Assembly (NCBI GenBank): GCA_930989745.1
Contig: CAKNMY010000009.1
Coordinates: 1 to 49,422, forward strand
Direction of reading: 5' to 3'
Length of the DNA: 49,422 nucleotides
From: an uncultured Lachnospiraceae bacterium
GTDB lineage: Bacteria; Bacillota; Clostridia; Lachnospirales; Lachnospiraceae
Each line of letters begins with the position of its first letter. The first letter of the stretch is position 1. Below, piece by piece: positions 33,345 through 41,186 of this stretch. A program made the translations under genes and the position numbers. The notes beneath the pieces are model-generated. The model saw only the letters and a list, made by a program, of their open reading frames with translations. It made no database searches and was not told the DNA's origin.

Positions 33345-34979
33345 ATGAGTGACGAATTCAAAAGAGACGAAATAGACAGCGTCTCATCAGATAACAACAA
33401 TCAGCAGGAAACTGCGCAGAATACGGAAGTATCCGGAACAGCTCCGGAAGAGAACAAAGAGAGTACGCCGAAGAGCAGTACGTACAGCTGGGTGAATCCA
33501 AAAGTGAAGAATCCTGACAGCCAGAGCAGTTCGGACAGCAGTTTTCACAGTACGGATGAGACGGGAGAGACTTCTATTCCGAATCAGAATCAGCAGCAGG
33601 AGAACAACAGCATGGGAGCGCAGGAGCAGCCATCTCAGGAACAGCAGCCCAAAGAGCACAGCAGAACCTACCGCCCATACCAGTTTTCCACACCTGCATC
33701 TGAGGAACCGAAGGATAAGAAGAGAAGGAAAGAAAAGAAGCAGGGCGGTTATAAGCCATCCTCAACAGCCAGAAAGTACGGCCTTGCCGTAGGGCTTGCA
33801 GTCGTATTCGGACTGGTTGCCGGCGGCGTATTCCAGGGCGTGAATATCATATCAGACACACTGCGCGGCGAGGAGGAACAGCAGGCGCAGGTGGTGATCC
33901 CGCAGGTGCAGGATTCCGTACAGGATACAGACAGCAGCGGTTCCGCTTCTTCCGAGAGCGGTAATACGGTTGCGGATGTTGCTGAGATTGCGATGCCGTC
34001 CGTAGTATCCATCACGAATGTCAGCGTCCAGGAGGTCACCGACTGGTTCGGACGCCGGTATGAGCAGGAAGAGCCGAGCAGCGGTTCCGGAATCATCGTG
34101 GGACAGAATGACACGGAGCTTCTGATCGCGACCAATAACCATGTAGTTGAGGGAGCGACAACGCTTTCCGTATGCTTTACGGATAACAGCGTGGTGAGCG
34201 CACAGACCAAAGGAACAGATCCCGATAACGACCTTGCGGTAATCGCGGTTAATCTTTCCGATATATCTGAGGAAACGCAGAACAGCATCAAGGTGGCGGC
34301 ACTGGGCGATTCCTCCCAGCTTGCACTTGGCGAGCAGGTGGTAGCAATTGGAAACGCGCTGGGTATTGGACAGTCTGTGACGAGCGGATATGTCAGCGCT
34401 GTGGACCGTCAGATTGAAGGCAGCGAGACCAAGCTGATCCAGACGGACGCGGCGATCAACCCCGGCAACAGCGGCGGCGCGCTGCTGAATATGGATGGAG
34501 AAGTAATTGGCATCAACTCCTCCAAATATGCCGATACCGATGTGGAGGGAATCGGATTTGCGATTCCTCTCGAGACAGCGGAGCCGATTCTTCAGAACCT
34601 GATGAATATGGAGACGAGATCCAAAGTGGATGACAGCGAGGCATCTTACCTGGGGATCACCTCCGCAAATATATCTTCCGATGTGGCAGCACAGATTGCA
34701 GAGCTTTATAATCTGCCGGAAGGCGTCTCTGTAACGGAAGTGGAAGAAGGCGGTCCTGCTGATGAGGCGGGCATCAAAGCGGGCGATATTATCACAAAGT
34801 TTGACGGTGTCTCCGTAAAAACCATAGATGAGCTGACCGAGCGCCTGACGTATTATAAGAAGGGCGAGACCGTGGAAGTGACGATCAGCCGTTCCGATAA
34901 CGGAGAATATAAGGAACAGACCGTCACCGTCACCCTGGGCGACAAGGCGGATCAGCAGCCGATAGATGAACAGAACTGA
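33345..34979 (+). CDS. Membrane-anchored HtrA/DegP-type serine protease with PDZ domain
   Basis: Quality-control protease of the outer membrane face, 544 residues. A long polar N-terminus rich in Ser, Gln, Asn and Glu (about 1-140, cytoplasmic) is followed by one membrane helix (about 147-167), the trypsin-like domain and a C-terminal PDZ domain (about 435-530). The triad is His in TNNHVVEG, Asp in DNDLAVI and Ser in GNSGGAL. The ATG at 33345 is used because AAAAGGGG precedes it; an ATG at 33324 lacks a ribosome site. It stands alone, with a terminator downstream. Confidence 0.95.
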   Translation: MSDEFKRDEIDSVSSDNNNQQETAQNTEVSGTAPEENKESTPKSSTYSWVNPKVKNPDSQSSSDSSFHSTDETGETSIPNQNQQQENNSMGAQEQPSQEQQPKEHSRTYRPYQFSTPASEEPKDKKRRKEKKQGGYKPSSTARKYGLAVGLAVVFGLVAGGVFQGVNIISDTLRGEEEQQAQVVIPQVQDSVQDTDSSGSASSESGNTVADVAEIAMPSVVSITNVSVQEVTDWFGRRYEQEEPSSGSGIIVGQNDTELLIATNNHVVEGATTLSVCFTDNSVVSAQTKGTDPDNDLAVIAVNLSDISEETQNSIKVAALGDSSQLALGEQVVAIGNALGIGQSVTSGYVSAVDRQIEGSETKLIQTDAAINPGNSGGALLNMDGEVIGINSSKYADTDVEGIGFAIPLETAEPILQNLMNMETRSKVDDSEASYLGITSANISSDVAAQIAELYNLPEGVSVTEVEEGGPADEAGIKAGDIITKFDGVSVKTIDELTERLTYYKKGETVEVTISRSDNGEYKEQTVTVTLGDKADQQPIDEQN

Positions 34980-35006
34980 GATAACAGACTAACAGGTTTG
35001 CATTCA

Positions 35007-35056
35007 GAAGAGCAGAAATTTTCTTCGGAAACGGAAGATTTCTGCTCTTCCTCTTT
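35007..35056 (+). terminator. Terminator after the HtrA gene
   Basis: GAAGAGCAGAAATTTTC pairs imperfectly with GAAGATTTCTGCTCTTC, followed by CTCTTT. Confidence 0.85.
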
Positions 35057-35090
35057 ATATTATCGCACAGACAGTTTAGAAAAAGTTCAC

Positions 35091-35119
35091 TTGTAGCCTC
35101 TATACTTTTACGCTATAAT
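35091..35119 (+). promoter_or_regulatory. Promoter of the ClpX-like gene
   Basis: TTGTAG (35091-35096), 17-base spacer, TATAAT (35114-35119), ending about 30 bases before the ATG. No CIRCE or CtsR-like repeat is visible near it. Confidence 0.7.
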
Positions 35120-35150
35120 AAAGCCATGAATGGAAAGTGAGGAGTGTAAT

Positions 35151-36563
35151 ATGCCTGAAGATAAAGACAGACCGGACACTGCCGGGAATCAGGATAAGGA
35201 TTCCGCAGACGAATACGAAAAAGTCTGCTTTCTGTGCAGAAGACCGGAGAGCAAAGCGGGCAAGATGATTGAACTGCCCAATAATATACACATCTGCATG
35301 GACTGCATGCAGAAGAGTTTTGATTCCATGAATAATGGAAACGTCAACTATACGGATCTGATCAATAATCTGCCCCCGAACATGGGGATGATTGATCTGT
35401 CCAGCCTTCAGAACCGCGTCCCGGAACGCCAGAGGCTGAAGAAGAAGAAAGAAGAGAAGAAGGAAGCCAGGAAGAAGTTCAGCATCAAGGATATTCCGCC
35501 GCCGCATAAGATCAAGAAGCAGCTTGATGAATATATCATCGGACAGGAGCATGCCAAGAAAGTGATGTCCGTGGCGGTATATAACCACTACAAGCGGGTA
35601 TTTGCCCCGGAAACTGATGTGGAGATCGAGAAGTCCAATATGCTGATGATCGGACCTACAGGAAGCGGCAAGACCTATATGGTGCAGACGCTGGCAAGGC
35701 TTCTGGATGTGCCGCTCGCCATCACCGATGCGACCTCCCTGACAGAAGCGGGATATATTGGGGATGATGTGGAGAGCGTGGTATCCAAGCTGCTGGCATC
35801 CGCAGACAATGATGTGGAGCGCGCGGAGCACGGAATTATTTTTATTGACGAGATTGACAAGATTGCGAAGAAGAAGAATACGAACCAGAGAGATGTCAGC
35901 GGAGAGGCAGTGCAGCAGGGAATGCTGAAGCTGCTGGAGGGCAGCGACATTGAAGTGCCCGTGGGAGCCAACAGCAAGAACGCAATGGTGCCGCTGACGA
36001 CAGTGAACACCCGCAATATCCTCTTCATCTGCGGCGGCGCGTTCCCGGATCTGGAGAACGTCATCAAGGACCGTCTGACCAAGAGTTCCTCCATCGGATT
36101 TCAGTCCGAGCTGAGGGACAAGTACGATAATGATAAGAACATTCTTGACAAAGTGACGACAGAAGATCTCAGAACGTTTGGAATGGTTCCGGAGTTTCTG
36201 GGACGCCTGCCGGTGGTCTTTACCCTGCAGGGGCTGACGGAAGATATGCTGGTGCAGATCTTAAAGGAGCCGAGAAACGCGATCCTGAAGCAGTATAAGA
36301 AGCTGTTGGAGCTGGATGAAGTGAAGCTGGAGTTTGAGGACGGAGCGCTGCGCGCGATCGCGAAGAAAGCGCTGGAGAAGGATACCGGAGCCAGAGCGCT
36401 GCGGGCGATTCTGGAGGAATATATGCTTGATATCATGTATGAGATACCGAAGGATGATTCCATTGGTGAGGTGGTGATCACAGAAGAATATATCGAGCAC
36501 ACCGGGGGACCGAAGATCCTGCTGAGAGGACAGGAGCTCCCGCTGCTCTCAACACAGCAGTAG
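35151..36563 (+). CDS. ClpX-like AAA+ unfoldase, divergent and without ClpP
   Basis: Protein of 470 residues, about 50 longer than usual ClpX. The N-terminal zinc-binding domain is intact (C26, C29, C49, C52). A Lys/Glu-rich linker (about 92-112) precedes the AAA+ module: Walker A GPTGSGKT (168-175), Walker B IIFIDEIDK, a pore loop GYIGDD in place of GYVGED, and the DVSGEAVQQGMLKLLEG stretch. GFQSELRD replaces the region around the usual IGFGA loop that contacts ClpP. No clpP or tig gene is nearby. It is either a paralogue with its own partner or the only ClpX. The ATG at 35151 follows GTGAGGAGTG. Confidence 0.9.
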   Translation: MPEDKDRPDTAGNQDKDSADEYEKVCFLCRRPESKAGKMIELPNNIHICMDCMQKSFDSMNNGNVNYTDLINNLPPNMGMIDLSSLQNRVPERQRLKKKKEEKKEARKKFSIKDIPPPHKIKKQLDEYIIGQEHAKKVMSVAVYNHYKRVFAPETDVEIEKSNMLMIGPTGSGKTYMVQTLARLLDVPLAITDATSLTEAGYIGDDVESVVSKLLASADNDVERAEHGIIFIDEIDKIAKKKNTNQRDVSGEAVQQGMLKLLEGSDIEVPVGANSKNAMVPLTTVNTRNILFICGGAFPDLENVIKDRLTKSSSIGFQSELRDKYDNDKNILDKVTTEDLRTFGMVPEFLGRLPVVFTLQGLTEDMLVQILKEPRNAILKQYKKLLELDEVKLEFEDGALRAIAKKALEKDTGARALRAILEEYMLDIMYEIPKDDSIGEVVITEEYIEHTGGPKILLRGQELPLLSTQQ

Positions 36564-36606
36564 CATAGCCCCGGGTGAGGGGCGCCGGAAAGGAGAGGTG
36601 GATTTT

Positions 36607-37140
36607 ATGGAAGATTTTTTTGAAGATCTGGGGAACACGCTGAAGAAGACTGCCGAGACGGTAGAGAAGAAGACGAATGACTTTATCGGCATGCAGAAGC
36701 TGCGCTCCCGAATCAGCGCATGCGAGCGCAAGACAGAGCGGAATTTCCGGGATCTTGGTGAGATTATATTCCGCCGTTTTGTGGACGGTGAGTCCATGGA
36801 CGGAGAGATTGCGAATATCTGCGATGAGGTTTTAGAACTTCAGAAAGAGCTTGCGGTATACAGGGAACGGCTTGCGGCAAAGCGCGGCCTGACAATCTGT
36901 CCTGCCTGCGGTGCTCATGTTCCGAGAGATGCGGCATTCTGTATGCGCTGCGGAGCACCGATGCCGAAGGAGGAGAGCCGCGCGGAGGAAGCTGCTGCGG
37001 AGACCGAGACAACTGACACTGAGACTTCTGACACTGACGCTCAGCCGCAGGAGGCGGAAGAAAAGCCTGCGCAGGACACACAGGACGGTTCCTGTGAAGC
37101 ACAGCAGACCCAGGAGACAGCGGAGGAGACAAAAGAATAG
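36607..37140 (+). CDS. Zinc-ribbon protein with helical N-terminus and acidic tail
   Basis: Protein of 177 residues. About 1-95 are predicted alpha-helical and charged. A zinc ribbon with two CxxC knuckles (CPACG and CMRCG) follows. The last 55 residues are nearly all Glu, Thr, Ala, Asp and Gln. No enzyme motif is seen. Similar zinc-ribbon proteins are common and of unknown role. It begins 43 bases after the ClpX-like gene and probably shares its transcript. ATG 36607 is favoured over GTG 36598 by the distance to GGAGAGG. Confidence 0.75.
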   Translation: MEDFFEDLGNTLKKTAETVEKKTNDFIGMQKLRSRISACERKTERNFRDLGEIIFRRFVDGESMDGEIANICDEVLELQKELAVYRERLAAKRGLTICPACGAHVPRDAAFCMRCGAPMPKEESRAEEAAAETETTDTETSDTDAQPQEAEEKPAQDTQDGSCEAQQTQETAEETKE

Positions 37141-37144
37141 GCGT

Positions 37145-37603
37145 ATGATATTCATTGGAATCTTTGCGGGGATCTTTGTCCTGGATCTGCTGATGAAGAA
37201 ATGCGCGGAATACCGCCTGAAGGATAAGGAGAAGAGAGAGCTGGCGGGCGGTGCGGTGATTCTGCACCGCTATGAGAATCCCGGCGCCGCGCTGGGAATT
37301 CTGAAGCATCACGCGAAGGCTGTGCTGTGGGGAACTTTTATAATTCTGTCTCTTCTTACGGCTCTCTTCCTGAAGCTTGTGCGGCAGCCGGGTCGGACCG
37401 GTGAGAAGCTGGGACTTGCCTTGCTGCTCGGCGGGGGCTGGAATAACTGGACGGACCGGGTGATCAAGGGAAGCGTGACGGATTACATAAGCTTTCGGAG
37501 CAGATGGAAGAGATTCAGCAGAATCGTGTTCAATCTGTCAGATTTCGCAATTTTCGCCGGCACCGCGCTGGCAGGGCTCAGCAGAAGCGGGAGAAGATCG
37601 TAA
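37145..37603 (+). CDS. Signal peptidase II (LspA) homologue
   Basis: Membrane aspartyl protease family that cleaves prolipoprotein signal peptides. It has 152 residues and about four membrane helices. Family landmarks are present: D14 in LDLLMK, N45 in ENPGAALG, WTDRVIKGSVTDYI with catalytic D104, and FNLSDFAI with catalytic D133. It is somewhat divergent, and the loop after helix 1 is charged. It starts 4 bases after the zinc-ribbon gene with a weak ribosome site. It may be a second copy in the genome. It lies 54 bases upstream of a radical SAM gene followed by a lipobox protein, although a terminator lies between. Confidence 0.85.
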   Translation: MIFIGIFAGIFVLDLLMKKCAEYRLKDKEKRELAGGAVILHRYENPGAALGILKHHAKAVLWGTFIILSLLTALFLKLVRQPGRTGEKLGLALLLGGGWNNWTDRVIKGSVTDYISFRSRWKRFSRIVFNLSDFAIFAGTALAGLSRSGRRS

Positions 37604-37610
37604 CAATTCA

Positions 37611-37637
37611 GAGCAGACGTGACAGTCTGCTCTTTTT
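37611..37637 (+). terminator. Terminator between the LspA homologue and the radical SAM gene
   Basis: GAGCAGAC (37611-37618) pairs with GTCTGCTC (37625-37632), followed by TTTTT. It may attenuate the expression of the downstream genes, whose ribosome site starts 8 bases later. No separate promoter was found after it. Confidence 0.85.
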
Positions 37638-37657
37638 GCTTTATGGAGGGGGAATTT

Positions 37658-38773
37658 ATGCATTATATCTTGCATCTGACAAATGACTGCAACCTATCCT
37701 GCTCTTATTGTTACGTATGCCAGAAGCAGGAATATATGGACAGCGCGACCGTCAGGAACGCGGCGCGGCTGGCAGCGCGCCAGGATCAGGCGACAGTGGG
37801 GATTGGCTTTTTTGGCGGAGAGCCAATGCTGTGCAGAGACAGAATTTATGAAGCTGTGGCGTACTGCCGGGAGCTTGAGCGGGAGTATCCGGTGCGCTTT
37901 CATTTTAAAATGACTACGAACGGGACGCTTCTGGATCGGGAATTTCTGGAGTTTTCTTCCAGAGAGCGCATTATGATCGCGCTGTCCTGCGACGGAACGC
38001 AGACGGCGCATGATATGCACCGAAGAGACCGTCAGGGACATCCCACCTGGGAGCGGCTGGACGCAGTCATTCCGGAGCTTTTAAGTCACCATCCGTATGC
38101 GCCGGTGATGATGACCGTGACGCCTGAGACGGTGCAGTGGTATGCGCAGGGTGTGCAGGAGCTGTGGGAAAAAGGATTTCACTATTTTATCTGCTCTCTC
38201 GATTATTCGGGAGACTGGAGCGACCGCACAGTCCGGATTCTGGGCAGACAGTACCGCGTGCTGGCAAAGTGGTATGAGGAACTGACCCGCCGGGAGGAGA
38301 AGTTCTACTTCAGTCCCTTTGAGCTGAAGATCGCGAGCCATATCCGCGGGGAAAATTACTGCCATGAGCGCTGTGAGCTCGGCACCCGTCAGGTATCGGT
38401 CGCTCCGGACGGGCGCATTTATCCCTGCACGCAGTTTGTGGGAAAAGAGGAGTTCTGCATCGGGGATGTGATCAATGGGATTAACGAGAAGAAGCGGCTG
38501 GCGCTCTACCGGGAGAATGAGCAGACGAAGCCCGAGTGCAGCGGCTGTGCCGTGCGGGGGCGCTGCAACTGTAACTGCGGCTGCCTGAATTATCAGGTGA
38601 CGGGAAGCATCGGCAGCGTGCCGGCAATCCTCTGTGAGCACGAGCGCATTCTGTTCCCTCTGGTGGACAGGATGGCGGAGCGGCTGTACAGGGACAGAAA
38701 CGGGATGTTTATCCAGAAGCACTATAATCAGATTTTTCCGCTGATTTCTCTGGTGGAGGATCTGAAGCGATGA
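37658..38773 (+). CDS. Radical SAM/SPASM enzyme (probable peptide or lipoprotein modifier)
   Basis: Protein of 371 residues. The radical SAM cluster motif CxxxCxxC is at C11, C15 and C18; GGEP is at 53-56. The C-terminal SPASM pattern is complete: C239-x12-G252-x4-C257, then C294-x2-C297-x5-C303-x3-C307, then C326, which would bind two more iron-sulphur clusters. Extra cysteines (235, 267, 305, 309) add to a Cys-rich region. SPASM enzymes modify peptides or proteins, such as anaerobic sulphatases and ribosomal natural products. The next gene, 13 bases on, encodes a Cys-containing protein that is the likely substrate. ATG 37658 follows GGAGGGGG. The chemistry is unknown. Confidence 0.92.
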   Translation: MHYILHLTNDCNLSCSYCYVCQKQEYMDSATVRNAARLAARQDQATVGIGFFGGEPMLCRDRIYEAVAYCRELEREYPVRFHFKMTTNGTLLDREFLEFSSRERIMIALSCDGTQTAHDMHRRDRQGHPTWERLDAVIPELLSHHPYAPVMMTVTPETVQWYAQGVQELWEKGFHYFICSLDYSGDWSDRTVRILGRQYRVLAKWYEELTRREEKFYFSPFELKIASHIRGENYCHERCELGTRQVSVAPDGRIYPCTQFVGKEEFCIGDVINGINEKKRLALYRENEQTKPECSGCAVRGRCNCNCGCLNYQVTGSIGSVPAILCEHERILFPLVDRMAERLYRDRNGMFIQKHYNQIFPLISLVEDLKR

Positions 38774-38786
38774 GGAGGGAAGAGGT

Positions 38787-39536
38787 ATGGAAGTAAGGCC
38801 AGTGAAAAGTTATAAAGCCCCGGATTATCCGGATGAGCGGGAGGTTCAGGCGCACCCGGAACTGCTTGAACGCCTGCCTGAGCGGTGGAGAGCAAATCCA
38901 ATGGTGATTGCCGCGCTCGGGATGTGTACCGCTGCGATGCTTGCGGGCTGCGGAGCAAAAGGAGAGGATGGAAATGTTGCGCCGCTGTTTCTGCATGGAG
39001 GCGGCAGCATGAGTACCGGATGTGTGTCCGTTGTCCGTACATTCTTTCTGAGTGAGTCGGAGGCAAAGGAGATTATCCGCGCGGAGGCGGAGTTGTACGG
39101 AAATCTGAAACTGGAGGAAAATCCGGTGCAGGCGGATCCGGATGCGCTGAGAAGAGCGGACAAGCCGATGGATCTGATCACGGAGGACGGAAAGATCGGT
39201 GTGGAGTACGTATCCGCGGGCGACGCGGCGGCATGGGACTGGAAGGAAGGCGGCGGTACCGTTGCGGTGTACAACGTAAAGGACGCGGCTGAAGAACACA
39301 GAGGAATTCTGGCGGAGGATGACAGGGAGGAGCAGAGAGCCGTCAGCAAGGGCGTATTGTATGATCCGTGTGCCTGCTCCGATCTGCTGGACGATGAGGA
39401 GACGCTCCGCGAGCTGACTGAGATGACCGGAGAGGAGCAGGAGGAGTATTTCCGAAAGGCGGATGAGGAGGCGCTGCGCGCTCAGGTGCGCGACTTCATC
39501 GACTGGCTGGAGACAGAGGGTGTGCTCGCATCGTGA
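38787..39536 (+). CDS. Lipobox protein with long N-terminal extension, probable substrate of the radical SAM enzyme
   Basis: Protein of 249 residues of no family I can name. Residues 1-38 are charged, with several Pro; 39-54 are hydrophobic and end in L52-A53-G54-C55, a good lipobox. Normal lipoprotein signals start within a few residues of the N-terminus, so the 38-residue extension is odd. After the lipobox come HGGGSMSTGC (C79) and a FLSESEA segment; a late DPCAC motif (C195, C197) precedes an acidic helical C-terminus. C47 also lies in the hydrophobic part. I recall similar uncharacterised clostridial proteins beside radical SAM genes but cannot verify it. GGAGGGAAGAGG precedes the ATG. 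The extension could be a recognition leader. Confidence 0.8.
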   Translation: MEVRPVKSYKAPDYPDEREVQAHPELLERLPERWRANPMVIAALGMCTAAMLAGCGAKGEDGNVAPLFLHGGGSMSTGCVSVVRTFFLSESEAKEIIRAEAELYGNLKLEENPVQADPDALRRADKPMDLITEDGKIGVEYVSAGDAAAWDWKEGGGTVAVYNVKDAAEEHRGILAEDDREEQRAVSKGVLYDPCACSDLLDDEETLRELTEMTGEEQEEYFRKADEEALRAQVRDFIDWLETEGVLAS

Positions 39537-39554
39537 GAAGACAGGAGAGACGGC

Positions 39555-40379
39555 ATGAATTTTGAACACGAACTGATAGTCCCCGACCAGGGATTTCCAT
39601 TTAAATTATTTCTCTTTGAGGGCAAGGACGGCGGCTATGTCCGTGACCGCCACTGGCACCGGTCGATCGAGATCTTTGCCCTCTATGAGGGAGAGCTGAC
39701 GTTCCATGTGAATGATGAGAAGTATCCGCTGCATCCGGGTGAGTTTATTCTGCTGAATTCCAACGAGGTACACTCGATTTCATCCCCGCGGCCCAACCGC
39801 ACGATTGTGCTGCAGATCCCGCTGAGCCTGTTTGAGAATTATTATACGGACGAGGGCCTGGTGCTGTTCACGCACAGCCCGAGGAAACAGGACGGACAGA
39901 TTATGGAGCTGATCGGGGAGATGTACGACGCGATGCAGGGGCGGGAGACGGGATATGAATGGAAGGTGCAGAGTGAATTTTTCGCTCTGATCTATCTTCT
40001 GGTGACAAAATACCGGAAGGAACAGGTAAGCCCCGAGCTGGTCCGGCGGCACAGGAAAATGACGCGCCTTTCCGTGATCACCGCGTATATCAGGGACAAT
40101 TATACGCGGGAGATCTCCCTTGAAAAGCTGGCGGATATCTTCGGCTATTCTCCGGCGTATCTCTCGCGGATGTTTCGGAAGTACGCGGGAACAAATTATA
40201 AGTCGTATCTGCAGAGCGTGCGGCTGGAGAACGCTGTGGAGGAGCTTGTAAACACGGACAGCACAATCTCGGATATCGCTCTGCGCCACGGCTTTGCCAA
40301 CAGCAAGTCCTTTTCCGGGGAGTTTCGGAAAAAATATGGGATCATGCCGAGCGAATACCGCAGGCGGAAGACAGAATGA
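39555..40379 (+). CDS. AraC family transcriptional regulator with cupin sensor domain
   Basis: Protein of 274 residues: an N-terminal cupin-like sugar-binding domain (HWHRSIEIFALYEGEL, LHPGEFILLNSNEVHS) and a C-terminal double HTH (about 175-270, with LEKLADIFGYSPAYLSRMFRKY and SDIALRHGFANSKSFSGEFRKKYG-like second helix). It starts 19 bases after the lipobox gene. Its likely target is the sugar operon downstream, where a -10 box without a good -35 box and an inverted TGTCAA repeat are seen. Whether it also controls the radical SAM pair is open. Confidence 0.93.
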   Translation: MNFEHELIVPDQGFPFKLFLFEGKDGGYVRDRHWHRSIEIFALYEGELTFHVNDEKYPLHPGEFILLNSNEVHSISSPRPNRTIVLQIPLSLFENYYTDEGLVLFTHSPRKQDGQIMELIGEMYDAMQGRETGYEWKVQSEFFALIYLLVTKYRKEQVSPELVRRHRKMTRLSVITAYIRDNYTREISLEKLADIFGYSPAYLSRMFRKYAGTNYKSYLQSVRLENAVEELVNTDSTISDIALRHGFANSKSFSGEFRKKYGIMPSEYRRRKTE

Positions 40380-40409
40380 TGAAAAAAGGACAAAAAAGTG
40401 CCATATATG

Positions 40410-40452
40410 TGTCAAATTTTTAGATGCGTTGACAAAAATTCACTGATATAAT
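40410..40452 (+). promoter_or_regulatory. Activator-type promoter and inverted repeat before the DUF4867 operon
   Basis: TGTCAA (40410-40415) and TTGACA (40429-40434) form an inverted repeat with a 13-base centre. A perfect TATAAT lies at 40447-40452. TTGACA is only 12 bases from it, too close to work as a normal -35; the correct position (40424-40429) has no consensus. This suits a promoter that needs an activator, probably the AraC protein encoded upstream. Confidence 0.5.
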
Positions 40453-40557
40453 GACGGTAAATAAAAACGCCGGTGTCAGAAGATTATGCGTCTTATATCC
40501 GCATGGGAGAACGCGGCTTCTGAAAACGGCAGGACTGAATGTCTGGGAGGTTTTTGC

Positions 40558-41172
40558 ATGGAAATCAAGAAAGTGACAGACCCGTCTTTCAGCAGATATG
40601 GAAAGATTATGACGGGCTACGAGATCGGAGGCATTCTCCGTGAGATGGAACACACGCCGCTGCCCGACGAGGTCATTTATGTGCCCTCTGACGAGACGAT
40701 GGAATCACTTGCTGAGGCTAAGAAGATTGAGCAGTACGGCTTCGGCGGACTGCCCATACAGATCGGCTACTGCAACGGAAAGAATCATAAGCTGGACGCT
40801 CTGGAGTATCACAGAAGTTCGGAGATTAATATCGCAGTCAACGATCTGATCCTGATTCTCGGCAGCGAGCAGGATATCAGGGAGGACGGAACGTATGACA
40901 CCGCCAACTGCGAGGCATTTCTTGTGCCGGCGGGGACGATGATCGAGGTCTATGCGACTACGCTCCACTATGCGCCGTGCAGCGCGCAGGAAAAGGGATT
41001 CCGCTGTGTGGTAATCCTTCCGAAGGGAACAAACACAGATCTGACCTTTGCGGTTCCGGCAGAGGGAGAAGCGCGTATAATGACTGCAAAGAACAAATGG
41101 CTGATCGCGCATCCCGAGGCAGGAATCGAAGGCGCGTTCGTGGGACTTACAGGTGAAAATCTGACTGTATAA
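40558..41172 (+). CDS. DUF4867 family protein
   Basis: Soluble protein of 204 residues with a probable cupin-like beta fold, of the DUF4867 family. No catalytic motif can be named. Members are usually found with fucose-isomerase-like and sugar-kinase genes, as here, so a role in the same sugar pathway (for instance as a mutarotase or epimerase-type enzyme, or ulose handling) is possible but unproven. The ATG at 40558 is chosen because GGGAGG (40545-40550) lies 7 bases upstream; a longer frame begins at 40486 without a site. Confidence 0.8.
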   Translation: MEIKKVTDPSFSRYGKIMTGYEIGGILREMEHTPLPDEVIYVPSDETMESLAEAKKIEQYGFGGLPIQIGYCNGKNHKLDALEYHRSSEINIAVNDLILILGSEQDIREDGTYDTANCEAFLVPAGTMIEVYATTLHYAPCSAQEKGFRCVVILPKGTNTDLTFAVPAEGEARIMTAKNKWLIAHPEAGIEGAFVGLTGENLTV

Positions 41173-41186
41173 AGGAGGAAAATATA

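Noticed and set aside
36564-36600. GCCCC/GGGGC mini hairpin after the ClpX-like gene as terminator
   Set aside because: Only five base pairs and no T tract; the next gene has a good ribosome site and seems co-transcribed.
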